From the NCBI RefSeq assembly GCF_002343915.1, contig NZ_NETK01000001.1, positions 2,614,001 through 2,678,000 on the forward strand: DNA of 64,000 bases. Reading direction: 5' to 3'. How positions within the stretch are numbered: the stretch's first letter is position 1; each line of letters opens with the position of its first letter. The notes under the pieces are model-generated. The model did no database searches and was not told the origin of the DNA. It saw only the letters and a list, made by a program, of their open reading frames with translations. A program made the translations under genes and the position numbers. Of this stretch, positions 53,366-62,124 are shown piece after piece. The stretch comes from Nannocystis exedens. GTDB taxonomy: Bacteria > Myxococcota_A > Polyangia > Nannocystales > Nannocystaceae.

Positions 53366-55996
53366 ATGCGCGTCGACCCGAAAGCGATCGTTCGAAGGCT
53401 CAACCCGACCTGCACCTCGATGCTCGAGGCCGCGGTGTCCCACGCCGCCAGCTCCCGCTACTACGAGATCGTGCCGGAGCACCTGCTCGCCGCGATCCTG
53501 AGCGGCGAAGACACCGACGCGGCGAAGATCCTCTCGCACTTCAACCAGGACGCCGCCCGCCTGCGCCAGCGCGTGCAACGTGTCCTCGAGACCATGCGCA
53601 CCGGCAACGCCGGCCGCCCCGTATTCGCCGAGACCCTCTTCCAGTGGCTCGAGGACGCGTGGGTCGTCGCCTCGCTGCAGTACGGCGCCACCGAGATCCG
53701 CACCGGCCACCTGATCCAGCAGTGGTGCGCCCGCGGCCACCGCTACAGCGCCGAGACGCTGGCCGAGCTGGCCGCGATCGACCTCGAGACGCTGCGCAAG
53801 GACCTCGAGGGCATCACCGCCGGCTCGAAGGAGGCCGTGCGCGCCGCCTCGGCTCCCGCGGCCAGCGGCGGCGGAGCGGCGGCCGCCACCCCGGTGGCCG
53901 CCGGCGAGCAGGCGCTGCGCCGCTTCACCTCCTCGTACACGCAGAAGGCCCGCGAGGGCAAGATCGACCCGGTGTTCGGTCGCCACCAGGAGATCCGCCA
54001 GCTCGTGGAGATCTTGACCCGCCGGCGCAAGAACAACCCGATCCTCGTCGGCGAGCCCGGCGTCGGCAAGACCGCGCTCGTCGAGGGCCTCGCGCGCGCG
54101 ATCATCGAGGGCGACGTCCCGTCCTCGCTGCACGACGTCGAGCTGCTCGAGCTCGACATGGGCCTCATGCAGGCCGGCGCCGGCGTGCGCGGCGAGTTCG
54201 AGAAGCGCCTCAAGGCCGTCATCGAGGAGGTCAAGTCCTCGCCGAAGCCGATCGTCCTGTTCATCGACGAGGCCCACACCATCGTCGGCAACAAGGACAA
54301 CGACGCCACCAACATCCTCAAGCCCGCGCTCGCCCGCGGCGAGCTGCGCACGATCGCCGCCACCACCTGGTCCGAGTACAAGAAGTACTTCGAGAAGGAC
54401 GCCGCGTTCGCCCGCCGCTTCCAGTTGGTCAAGGTCGACGAGCCGTCCGAGGAGCAGGCCCTCGTCATGCTCCGCGGCCTGCGGGACACCTACGAGCGCA
54501 CCCACACCGTGACGATCCGCGACGAGGCGCTGATCGCCGCCGTCAAGCTCAGCCACCGCTACATCTCCGGCCGCCAGCTGCCCGACAAGGCGGTCGACCT
54601 GCTCGACACGGCCTCGACGCGGGTGAAGATCGAGCAGGCCTCGCGGCCCGAGGCGATGCTGCGCCAGGAGCAGGAGCTCGCCGCGCTGAAGCGGGAGATC
54701 GGCGCGCTCGAGCGGGAGGACCGCGAGGGCAACCTCGTCGACCTGGCTCACCTCTCCGAGCTGCGCGACAAGCTGCGCGCCGGCGAGGACGAGCGCGCCG
54801 CGCTCGAGAAGCGCTGGCAGGAGGAGAAGGAGGCGCTGGTCGCCGTCGACAAGGCCCGCGAGGCCCTGCGCGCCGCCGGCGAGGCCGCCACCGAAGAGCT
54901 CCGCGAGGCCAAGCGAGCCGCCGACGCCGCGCTCGTCGCCGCCGGCGGCGAGGAGCGCCTGATCCACGCCGAGGTCGACAGCGACGCGGTCGCCCGCGTC
55001 GTCTCCAACTGGACCGGCATCCCCGTCGGCAACATGAAGCGCGACGCGATGGAGAGCCTGCTGCGCCTCGAGGACACCCTCACCGAGCGCGTCAAGGGCC
55101 AGCCCAACGCCGTCAAGGTCGTGTCGGAGACGCTGCGGATCGCCCACGCCGGCATCCGCAACCCGAGCACCCCGATCGGCGTGCTGCTGTTCGTCGGCAC
55201 CAGCGGCGTCGGCAAGACCGAGACCGCCACCGCCCTCGCCGACCTGCTCTACGGCGGCGAGCGCTTCATGACGACGATCAACATGTCGGAGTTCCAGGAG
55301 AAGCACACGGTGTCGCGCCTGATCGGCTCGCCGCCGGGCTACGTCGGCTACGGCGAGGGCGGCGTGCTGACCGAGGCCGTGCGTCAGCGGCCCTACTCGG
55401 TGGTCCTCCTCGACGAGTGCGAGAAGGCCGACCTCGACGTCATGAACCTGTTCTACCAGGTGTTCGACAAGGGCATGCTGTCGGACGGCGAGGGCCGCCT
55501 CATCGACTTCAAGAACACGATCGTGATCCTCACCAGCAACCTGGCCTCGGACGCGATCATGAAGCTGACCGACAACGGCCTGACCGCGCGCACGCCCGAG
55601 GAGTTGGTCGAGGCGATCCGGCCGACCCTGTCGAAGCACTTCAAGCCGGCGCTGCTGGCCCGCATGTCGATCGTGCCGTTCCAGCCGCTGCCGCCGCCGG
55701 TGCTGCGCGAGATCACCGAGCTCAAGCTCAAGGGCCTGCGGAGGCGCCTGTGGGACAGCCACAAGATCGAGGCCGAGGTGCTGCCCGAGGTCTACGACGC
55801 CATGGCCGCCCGCTGCACCGAGTCCGAGACCGGCGCACGCAACGTCGACCACATCCTCCGCGGCTCGCTCATGCCGGTCCTCAGCCGCAAGCTGCTCGAG
55901 ACGTTCGCCGCCGGCCAGCAGCCGAGCAAGGTCCGGATCGGCCTCGGCAAGGAAGGCGAGGCCTGGGACATCACCTTCGATCCGTTGCCCGCCTGA
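53366..55996 (+). CDS. clpV: T6SS sheath-recycling ATPase ClpV (TssH)
   Basis: 876 residues from ATG 53366. N-domain (about 1-160: CTSMLEAAVSHAASSRYYEIVPEHLLAAIL); first AAA+ module with Walker A GEPGVGKTALVE and Walker B IVLFIDEAHT; a middle helical domain rich in Glu/Arg/Leu (about 430-540); second AAA+ module with GTSGVGKTETATALADLLYGG and VVLLDECEKAD; and a C-terminal small domain. The opening of the N-domain and the second-module wording fit ClpV, not ClpB. It disassembles contracted TssBC sheath for reuse. A TATAGC hexamer lies about 40 bases upstream. Confidence 0.95.
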   Translation: MRVDPKAIVRRLNPTCTSMLEAAVSHAASSRYYEIVPEHLLAAILSGEDTDAAKILSHFNQDAARLRQRVQRVLETMRTGNAGRPVFAETLFQWLEDAWVVASLQYGATEIRTGHLIQQWCARGHRYSAETLAELAAIDLETLRKDLEGITAGSKEAVRAASAPAASGGGAAAATPVAAGEQALRRFTSSYTQKAREGKIDPVFGRHQEIRQLVEILTRRRKNNPILVGEPGVGKTALVEGLARAIIEGDVPSSLHDVELLELDMGLMQAGAGVRGEFEKRLKAVIEEVKSSPKPIVLFIDEAHTIVGNKDNDATNILKPALARGELRTIAATTWSEYKKYFEKDAAFARRFQLVKVDEPSEEQALVMLRGLRDTYERTHTVTIRDEALIAAVKLSHRYISGRQLPDKAVDLLDTASTRVKIEQASRPEAMLRQEQELAALKREIGALEREDREGNLVDLAHLSELRDKLRAGEDERAALEKRWQEEKEALVAVDKAREALRAAGEAATEELREAKRAADAALVAAGGEERLIHAEVDSDAVARVVSNWTGIPVGNMKRDAMESLLRLEDTLTERVKGQPNAVKVVSETLRIAHAGIRNPSTPIGVLLFVGTSGVGKTETATALADLLYGGERFMTTINMSEFQEKHTVSRLIGSPPGYVGYGEGGVLTEAVRQRPYSVVLLDECEKADLDVMNLFYQVFDKGMLSDGEGRLIDFKNTIVILTSNLASDAIMKLTDNGLTARTPEELVEAIRPTLSKHFKPALLARMSIVPFQPLPPPVLREITELKLKGLRRRLWDSHKIEAEVLPEVYDAMAARCTESETGARNVDHILRGSLMPVLSRKLLETFAAGQQPSKVRIGLGKEGEAWDITFDPLPA

Positions 55997-56066
55997 CGAC
56001 GTTCGCCCGGGCTTGTCCGCGGGCGACGAGGTAGATCCACCCCCGGGGATGCTCCATCCTCGGGGG

Positions 56067-56768
56067 ATGTCTTTTCGTCGTCCTCGGCTCCCCCTCGCCC
56101 TCACCCTCCTGCTCGCCTGCGGCGCTCTTGGCGACAAGAACACCGAGTCGACGACGAGCTCGACGACCTCGGCGACCTCGACCACAAGCAACTCCAGCAC
56201 GCAGGACGCGACCGCCTCGATCGGCTCGACCAGCGCCACCGCGACGTTGACCGGGGGCGCCACGACCGGGGCGACCACCGGCCCGACCAGCGGCGACGCC
56301 AGCAGCACCGGGGGCGCCTGCTCGAAGCAGACCGAGCCGTGCAACGCCGGTCAGCAGTGCTGCGACGGCCTCACCTGTTGCGCCGGCGTGCCGGTCCCGC
56401 CCGGCGAGGAGTTCTGCAGCGACAATTGCCCGATAAGCGATCGCAACGCCAAGACCGACCTGCGAGCCGTCGATTCCGGCGACATCCTGAGCCGCGTGGT
56501 CGCGCTCGACATCACGACCTGGCGCTACAAACAGGACGCGCCCGACGTCCGCCACCTCGGTCCGATGGCGCAGGACTTCAAGGCCGCGTTCGGCCTGTGG
56601 AACACCGACCGCATGATCTTCCCGCTCGACGCCGCCGGCGTGTCGCTGGCCGCGATCCAGGGCCTGTACCACCGCCTCGTCACCGCCGAGGCCGAGAACG
56701 ACGAGCTGCGGGCTCGACTCGACCGCCTCGAGCGCCGCCTCGCCGCCCTCTCGCCCGCGCAGCCCTGA
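56067..56768 (+). CDS. Lipoprotein with S74 (endosialidase chaperone) domain
   Basis: 233 residues from ATG 56067. Lipobox in ALTLLLACGALG; Ser/Thr-rich spacer (20-90); short Cys-rich knot (CSKQTEPCNAGQQCCDGLTCCAG, split); then the peptidase S74/intramolecular chaperone pattern SDRNAKTDLRAVDSGDILSRVVAL, ITTWRYK, RHLGPMAQDFKAAFGL and DAAGVSLAAIQGLY, ending in a coiled coil (ENDELRARLDRLERRLAAL). S74 domains trimerise and self-cleave from phage tail spikes and some surface proteins. On a bacterial lipoprotein it may mark a trimeric surface fibre anchor. 70 bases after clpV on the same strand, but with its own spacing. Confidence 0.82.
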   Translation: MSFRRPRLPLALTLLLACGALGDKNTESTTSSTTSATSTTSNSSTQDATASIGSTSATATLTGGATTGATTGPTSGDASSTGGACSKQTEPCNAGQQCCDGLTCCAGVPVPPGEEFCSDNCPISDRNAKTDLRAVDSGDILSRVVALDITTWRYKQDAPDVRHLGPMAQDFKAAFGLWNTDRMIFPLDAAGVSLAAIQGLYHRLVTAEAENDELRARLDRLERRLAALSPAQP

Positions 56769-56877
56769 GGTCCGCAGGGGACGTGTCCGACCTCACGGCG
56801 ATGGATCCTTGGGACATGTCCTGAAAGATCGGCGGCGTGGAATCTTGGCGGTACCTCGCACGTAGGGCGCCGTCAGC

Positions 56878-57651
56878 ATGGAACCGAGCAAGCTCTCCGC
56901 CTCCCTCGATCTGCGACCCTTCGGCCTCCTCGGCGTCGGCGTCGCGCTGGTCCTCGCCACGTACATCGCCAGCAGCACCTGGGAGCGCGTCCGCGTACGC
57001 CCGCAGGTCCGCACGATCCAGGTCACGGGGTCGGCCAAGAAGCGTATCGTCTCCGACTTCATCGAGTGGACCGCGACCGTCGAGGCCAGCGCCGAGGGCC
57101 GCACCGAGGCCTATCGGGCGCTCCACGACAACGCCAAGCGCACCGAGGAGTTCCTGATCCAGCGCGGCGTGCCGAAGGACCAGATCTGGCTGTCCTCGGC
57201 CAGCGTCGACCCGTCGTACGAGACCCAGTATCACGGCACCGGCGACAGCCGCATCGAGAAGCAGGTGCTCACCGGCTACGACGCGGTGCAGGAGATCAAG
57301 GTCCGCTCCAACGACGTCGCGCTGGTGGAGAAGATGTCGCGCGAGGTCACCGAGCTGCTCGAGCAGGGCGTGACCGTCAGCTCGGACGCGCCGGAGTACT
57401 TCTACACCAAGCTCGGCGACGTCAAGATCGAGATGCTCGCCGAGGCCTCGCGCGACGCCCGGACCCGCGCCGAAAACATCGTCGCCTCCGCCGGCGGCGC
57501 CGAAATCGGCGCCCTCCGCACCGCCGACATGGGCGTCATCAACGTCAACCCCGCCAACTCCACCCAGGGCTCGTGGGACGGCAACAACGATACGTCGTCG
57601 CTCGAGAAGGACATCATCACCATCGTCCACGCCACGTTCGAGCTGAAGTAG
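56878..57651 (+). CDS. SIMPL-domain (DUF541) membrane-anchored protein
   Basis: 257 residues. N-terminal membrane helix (about 14-32: FGLLGVGVALVLATYIASS), then a SIMPL domain: IQVTGSAKKRIVSDFIEWTATVEA, LIQRGVPKDQIWLSSASVDPSYE, GYDAVQEIKVRSNDVALVEKMS, and a late ARTRAENIVASAGGAEIGALRTADMGV. SIMPL proteins are periplasmic and linked to oxidative or general stress; the mechanism is unclear. Preceded by a hairpin (GGGACATGTCCTGAAAG, 56811-56827). Confidence 0.88.
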   Translation: MEPSKLSASLDLRPFGLLGVGVALVLATYIASSTWERVRVRPQVRTIQVTGSAKKRIVSDFIEWTATVEASAEGRTEAYRALHDNAKRTEEFLIQRGVPKDQIWLSSASVDPSYETQYHGTGDSRIEKQVLTGYDAVQEIKVRSNDVALVEKMSREVTELLEQGVTVSSDAPEYFYTKLGDVKIEMLAEASRDARTRAENIVASAGGAEIGALRTADMGVINVNPANSTQGSWDGNNDTSSLEKDIITIVHATFELK

Positions 57652-57784
57652 GGCTACACGGGGTTTGAATTTTTTAAGATGGTTTTCAGGCAAGCGGTCC
57701 GCGAGAGGCGAGACCGCTTGCGGCACGTACGCGCCGACCTCGAGCGCGGGTGCCGCGCGACGAACCGGCGCCCTCGTCGTCCCG

Positions 57785-58000
57785 CGGCCGGGCATGCCGA
57801 TGTCCCAGACCGCGGCGGCCTCCCTGGCTCGCTTCTGCTGCTGCAGGCGCTTAATATAATCCTCCGTGGTGGCGAAGTGCTTGTGCCGCGCGTGGGCCTG
57901 CAGCCGCAGCGGATCGAGCCCGCGATCCGCGAGGATCGTCAGGCACGAATGCCGTATGACGTGCGGCGACGTCACCGGCACGCCGGCCTGATGCTGCAGC
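57785..58000 (-). pseudogene. Remnant of a tyrosine recombinase (phage-type integrase), C-terminal part
   Basis: A minus-strand stretch reads TSPHVIRHSCLTILADRGLDP, then RHKHFATTEDYIKRLQQQKRARE: the HxxRH box, the second catalytic His region and the nucleophile Tyr of tyrosine recombinases, in the right order and spacing. The sequence upstream (58000-58200) no longer looks like an integrase, and the open frame runs on past the natural end, so only the last 70 or so residues survive. A TTCGACTCC T-loop-like motif lies 120 bases away (58124). Confidence 0.65.
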
Positions 58001-58185
58001 CGGCCGCAGCCACCTGTCGACGACGGCCGGCGCCAACGCCCGGCCGTTCGGGCCGCCCAAGGCGGCGAGGCGTCGGCCGAGGCGAGCCGTCCCCTTCGTA
58101 ACCGTTGAGCCCGCTGTCTCGTCGCGCCCGGTTCGACTCCTGCGGAGCTCACGGAGTGGCCAAGCCAGGGGTCTGCCGCCGACAA

Positions 58186-58271
58186 TTGTGAGCGATAACG
58201 CGCCGTGCGATGATGCGCTTGCCAGGCCACGCCGATCCTTGTGAGCGTCTGCGCGCTGTGCGAGGATGCGC
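58186..58271 (+). repeat. Pair of 33-bp direct repeats upstream of the PP2C gene
   Basis: Units at 58186-58218 and 58239-58271 (TTGTGAGCG....GCGC.GTGCGA.GATGCGC), 27 of 33 bases identical, period 53. The first begins AATTGTGAGCGATAACG, one base short of a LacI-type operator. Possible operator pair for the phosphatase gene, or a transposition scar. Confidence 0.5.
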
Positions 58272-58293
58272 GCTCACGCCAAGCCGGAGCCCC

Positions 58294-59223
58294 ATGAGCC
58301 GTCGCCGCCGAAAACTCGCTCTCTTCCCCACGGGCGACGGGCTGCCCCAGGCCGACGATCCGGCTCTTCCAGGGCCGGTGTCCGGCTCTGCGCACTCAGC
58401 GCTCCGATGGCCGCAGGCTTCGGCGTTGCTCGGCTCGGCCTGGTCCGTCGCGCACACCACGCACTTCGGCATGACCGATCCGGGAAAGCTGCGCGCCATC
58501 AACGAAGATGCCTTCCTGGCGGATGGTCGCCTCGGCCTGTTCATCGTCGCCGATGGCGTGGGTGGAAGGCCCTTTGGGGGCCTCGCTGCTGGCGAGGCCG
58601 TGTCCGTGCTCTGGGAGCGGATCTGGCATGAAACCAAGGCGAGAGGCGCCTCGATGCCCGGGCAAAACGCGAGCTGGGTCGGTAGCGAAGCCATCGTGAA
58701 GATCGAAGGGGTCGTCCGCACGGCGATGCAGGACGCTTCTCAAAAGCTCCGCGCGATGGCGAAGGTGGATGGTCGATATGCAGGGATGTGTACGACGGCC
58801 TCGGTCGTCCTCGTCGCCGGCGAGGTCGCGGTGGTGGGACAGGTCGGGGACTCGAGGGTGTATCACGCGCGCGGCCCAGAAATCCGACAGGTTACTGAAG
58901 ACCACACCCTGCTCAACCTGCGGATCAAGCAAGGATTCGCATTGCCGGAGCATACGCGCGGCCGAAGATCGCCTATCACCCGAGCGCTCGGCCTGGCTGA
59001 CGAATTGGAGGTCGACATTTACGCCGTACCGGTCGCGCGAGGAGACCGGCTGCTGCTGTGCTCCGACGGCTTGCACGAATACTTCGATCGCGAGAAGGTC
59101 CTGCGGCGCCTGTTTCAGCTCGACATCCAAGCCGCCGCCCCCGCCGCTGTTCGACATGCCCGACGGCGCGGCGGACGGGACAACATCACTGCGCTCTTCG
59201 TGGAGATCCTCGGGCCGGGTTAG
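58294..59223 (+). CDS. PP2C-family Ser/Thr protein phosphatase
   Basis: 309 residues from ATG 58294 (an earlier in-frame ATG at 58210 runs through the direct repeats). PP2C motifs: LRAINEDAFLADGRLGLFIVADGVGGRPFGG (Asp metal ligands, split at GL/FI), VVLVAGEVAVVGQVGDSRVYHARG, DHTLLN, LLLCSDGLHEYFD, and RRGGRDNITALFVE with the final Asp. It removes phosphate from Thr/Ser and could reverse the kinases at 28 and 49 kb, as PppA does for T6SS, but it is 2.2 kb past clpV in an accessory region. Codon third positions look less G+C-biased than those of its neighbours, hinting at separate acquisition. Confidence 0.87.
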   Translation: MSRRRRKLALFPTGDGLPQADDPALPGPVSGSAHSALRWPQASALLGSAWSVAHTTHFGMTDPGKLRAINEDAFLADGRLGLFIVADGVGGRPFGGLAAGEAVSVLWERIWHETKARGASMPGQNASWVGSEAIVKIEGVVRTAMQDASQKLRAMAKVDGRYAGMCTTASVVLVAGEVAVVGQVGDSRVYHARGPEIRQVTEDHTLLNLRIKQGFALPEHTRGRRSPITRALGLADELEVDIYAVPVARGDRLLLCSDGLHEYFDREKVLRRLFQLDIQAAAPAAVRHARRRGGRDNITALFVEILGPG

Positions 59224-59777
59224 CTGGCGCTGCGACGCCGAGCGGGCGCGCTGAAGGCCTTGGCGCGCGCCTGATCGGGTATGTCGAGCTCGTTATATGT
59301 AGTGGTTGGGCCTGCAAGCGTGCAAAGGCCGACGACGCTTCACGCGGCTGAAGCCGTCGTGGAGCTTGTAGAGACGGCGGGTGCTCCTCACCGACTCCGG
59401 ACAGACGGTGCTCGTGAGTCGTTGGCTTTACCCGCTCCTTCAGATCGCGGACGCGCGCAGTCGCGTGATCGAGAAACGCATGCCATGGGGCCCAGGATTC
59501 CGTCCTCGATGGGTGTCTATCAAACTCCAGCCGCGGCTAGTCCGGATTTCTCACCACGGGAAGGAATTCCGGCCGCACTTCCCGAGTTCGAGCGGGTGTG
59601 AAACGATTGCTGACCACCCAGGGGTACGGCCGGAACACGACAAGTGTCGACGCCGGCCGAAATCCGAGGCGCAGCGCCGATGAGGCGTCAACGGTCAGCG
59701 GATGAGGATCAAGCAGCGCGTCAAGTTTTCGGCGAACGCTGGCGGGTCGGGTAGAGGGAGCGCGGCCGCCAAAAGGT
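59224..59777. other. 554-bp accessory spacer without a recognised gene
   Basis: Lower in G+C than the rest of the window. A 100-residue plus frame (59381-59683) has mixed composition but no start signal or known motif; it may be the decayed end of a mobile-element gene. Nothing else is recognisable. Confidence 0.45.
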
Positions 59778-59808
59778 GAGCGCTGAGAGGTAGCGACTCT
59801 CAGCGCTC
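59778..59808. repeat. Perfect 12-bp stem / 7-base loop hairpin at the left edge of the IS21-like element
   Basis: GAGCGCTGAGAG (59778-59789), loop GTAGCGA, CTCTCAGCGCTC (59797-59808). The strongest simple hairpin seen in the window. No T-tract follows, so it is not a typical intrinsic terminator. It directly precedes TGTCGTAGCCGGCC, a candidate element end. Confidence 0.7.
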
Positions 59809-59940
59809 GGTGTCGTAGCCGGCCGTACCCCAAAGGACAGCCAACAAAGAAGCGACGGCAGGAGGGTACGGCGAGGGCTCGGGGAAGTCCAGCGGAGTGC
59901 GTGGCCGGGCACGTGGTCGATCGAGGACGAGAGCCAGCGA

Positions 59941-60576
59941 CTGTTCAACTGCGGGAGGTGCCGGCGGCAGGTTTCGGTGTGCCGGGCCTGCGACCGCGGG
60001 CAGCGGTACTGCGGGAAGGACTGCGCGGCCCAGCAGCGGCTTGCGTCGGTGCGGGCGGCGAGGCGGCGTTACGCGCGGAGCATGCACGGCCGGCGGATGC
60101 ACGCGAGGGCCGAGGCGAGGCGGCGCGCCGAGCGGCGGATGAAGATCGTGATGGATCACGGTCTAGCCACATCGGAGCCGGCGCCGATGCTCGACGAGCA
60201 GGTGGCCGAGGCCGGCGTGGTGCTGGTCGCCATCTGCGGAGACGAGGACGATCGTGAGTCAATCAAGATGGAGAGCGCTGCTGCGGATCTGCGAGCCGGA
60301 CCTGCAAATCCTGGTGATCGACGGCGAAGGGGATCGGCTGAAGGCCCGGCTGCCGCTGCACAGCGAGCACCCGCGGGCGCTGATGACGGTGCTGGAGGGG
60401 CTGGCGATGTGGCAGGGCCAGCGGCTCGACGCTGTGCAGTATGTGGACGCGAGGGGTCCGGATTACATCGACTGGGCGTTTCCCAACGCCGATCTTCGCG
60501 GGCACCGCAGCCCGCTCGTGGATTTTTCTACGCGGGTGCACGGCGGCGCGCGGAGACGGATCCGCGGCGTCGGTGA
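59941..60576 (+). CDS. Cys-rich small protein of the IS21-like element (start unclear)
   Basis: In this frame the sequence LFNCGRCRRQVSVCRACDRGQRYCGKDC begins at 59941: three CxxC-type pairs of a zinc-binding knuckle, then a basic helix (RAARRRYARSMHGRRMHARAEARRRAERR). I recall this type of small gene from just ahead of IS21-like istA genes. The only in-frame start codon is the GTG at 59977, which would cut off the first Cys pair, so an unusual start or decayed 5' end is likely. The reading frame continues past about 60290 only as an overlap with the next gene. Confidence 0.45.
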   Translation: MFNCGRCRRQVSVCRACDRGQRYCGKDCAAQQRLASVRAARRRYARSMHGRRMHARAEARRRAERRMKIVMDHGLATSEPAPMLDEQVAEAGVVLVAICGDEDDRESIKMESAAADLRAGPANPGDRRRRGSAEGPAAAAQRAPAGADDGAGGAGDVAGPAARRCAVCGREGSGLHRLGVSQRRSSRAPQPARGFFYAGARRRAETDPRRR

Positions 60577-60613
60577 CTTTCGGCAGCTGCGCCTTCTCGG
60601 AGGTGACGTGTGA
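60254..60613 (+). CDS. Small accessory protein of the IS21-like element
   Basis: 119 residues. Begins [23 protein letters not shown], has a middle [23 protein letters not shown], and ends with a basic [15 protein letters not shown]. The stop overlaps the istA GTG by 4 bases (GTGA), so it is translated together with istA. Similar small genes accompany this transposase type; function unknown. Confidence 0.65.
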   Translation: MSQSRWRALLRICEPDLQILVIDGEGDRLKARLPLHSEHPRALMTVLEGLAMWQGQRLDAVQYVDARGPDYIDWAFPNADLRGHRSPLVDFSTRVHGGARRRIRGVGDFRQLRLLGGDV

Positions 60614-62124
60614 AGACGCGGCCCGAAACCGAGGCGGAGATTGTCCGCCTGCATCACGCGGAGGGCTGGCCGATCGGGACGATCGCCGAGCAGCTCGGCG
60701 TGCACACGAGCGTCGTGACGCGCGTGCTCGGCCAGGCCGGCGTGGTGCCGGCGGTGACGATGCCGCGACCGTCGAAGGTCGACCCGTACCTGCCCTTTAT
60801 CCGCGAGATGCTGGAGAAGTACCCGCGGCTGCGGGCGAGCCGGCTGCTGCAGATGGTGCAGGCGCGCGGGTACACGGGGAAGTGCTCGCGCTTCCGCGAG
60901 ATTGTCGCGTCGATCCGGCCGCGGCCGAAGGCCGAGGCGTACCTGCGTCTTGCGACCTTGCCCGGAGAACAGGGGCAGGTCGACTGGGCGCACTTCGGCA
61001 AGCTGCGCATCGGTCGGGCCGAGCGCCCGCTGATGGCCTTCGTCATGGTCCTGAGCTGGTCGCGGATGGTGTACTTGCACTTCTTCTTCGACGCGCGCAT
61101 GCCGAGCTTTCTGCGCGGGCATCAGCTGGCCTTCGAGACATTCGGCGGCGTGCCGCGCGAGCTCCTGTACGACAACCTCAAGAGCGCGGTGCTGGAGCGG
61201 GTCGGCGACGCGATCCGCTTCAACGAGACGCTGCTGCGCCTAGCCGGTCACTACCGCTTCGCGCCGAAGCCCTGCGCGCCGGCGCGGGGCAACGAGAAGG
61301 GGCGTGTGGAGCGGCGGATCCGCTACATCCGCGACAACTTCTTCGCCGCGCGCACCTACGAGGATCTCGACGACCTCAACGCCCAGGCCGCCGACTGGTG
61401 CGCGCGGATCGCCGCCGCACGCCCGTGCCCGGAGGATCGCGCCCGGACGGTCGGCGAAGTCTTCGCCGAGGAGCGGGCGCGGCTTCTGCCGCTGCCCGAG
61501 ACGCGCTTCGCGTGCGACGAGGTCGTGCCGGTGCACGTCGGCAAGACGCCGTACGTGCGCTTCGACCTCAACGACTACTCGGTGCCGCACACCCACGTGC
61601 GCCGGCAGCTCGCGGTGGTCGCCGATCCGGACACCGTGCGGATCGTCGACGGGACCGCCGTCCTCGCCACGCACCCGCGTGCGTGGGGCCGCGACGAACG
61701 CGTCGAGGATCCTGTGCACATCGAGACGCTCGTCGCCGACAAGCGCGCCGCGCATCATCACCGCGGCATGGACCGCCTGCAGCACGCCGCGCCGCACAGC
61801 CGCGGCTTCCTGCATCGCTGCGCCGAGCGCGGGCAGAACCTCGGCAACGTGACCTGGCAGCTCGGGCGCCTGCTCGACCAGTACGGCGCCGCGGAGCTCG
61901 ACGCCGCGCTCGCCGAGGCCAACGCCCGCGAACTCGTCCATCCGCCGAGCGTGCGCCAGCTGCTCGAGCGGCGACGCGCCGACGAGGGGCGGCCCGCGCC
62001 GCTGTCCGCCGAGGTACCCACGAACCCGCGGCTGCGCGACGTCGTCGTGAGGCCGCACGCGCTCGACCTGTACGACCGGCTGCGGCCGAAGGATGAGGAG
62101 GGTGACGATGGCTCTCGCACCTGA
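60610..62124 (+). CDS. istA: IS21-family transposase IstA
   Basis: 504 residues from GTG 60610. N-terminal helix-turn-helix ([31 protein letters not shown]), then the DDE integrase core: [14 protein letters not shown] (first Asp), [14 protein letters not shown] (second Asp), [19 protein letters not shown] (Glu), and a C-terminal beta domain ([19 protein letters not shown]). Catalytic residues are intact. Acts with IstB. Confidence 0.93.
   Translation: MKTRPETEAEIVRLHHAEGWPIGTIAEQLGVHTSVVTRVLGQAGVVPAVTMPRPSKVDPYLPFIREMLEKYPRLRASRLLQMVQARGYTGKCSRFREIVASIRPRPKAEAYLRLATLPGEQGQVDWAHFGKLRIGRAERPLMAFVMVLSWSRMVYLHFFFDARMPSFLRGHQLAFETFGGVPRELLYDNLKSAVLERVGDAIRFNETLLRLAGHYRFAPKPCAPARGNEKGRVERRIRYIRDNFFAARTYEDLDDLNAQAADWCARIAAARPCPEDRARTVGEVFAEERARLLPLPETRFACDEVVPVHVGKTPYVRFDLNDYSVPHTHVRRQLAVVADPDTVRIVDGTAVLATHPRAWGRDERVEDPVHIETLVADKRAAHHHRGMDRLQHAAPHSRGFLHRCAERGQNLGNVTWQLGRLLDQYGAAELDAALAEANARELVHPPSVRQLLERRRADEGRPAPLSAEVPTNPRLRDVVVRPHALDLYDRLRPKDEEGDDGSRT

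Noticed and set aside
53180..56344. 1054-codon minus frame opposite clpV
   Set aside because: Shadow of clpV, whose Walker motifs and AAA+ order are unmistakable on the plus strand.
58080..58160. Complete tRNA gene around the TTCGACTCC motif
   Set aside because: The T-stem pairs poorly and no acceptor stem, D-arm or anticodon arm can be drawn; kept only as a T-loop-like remnant.
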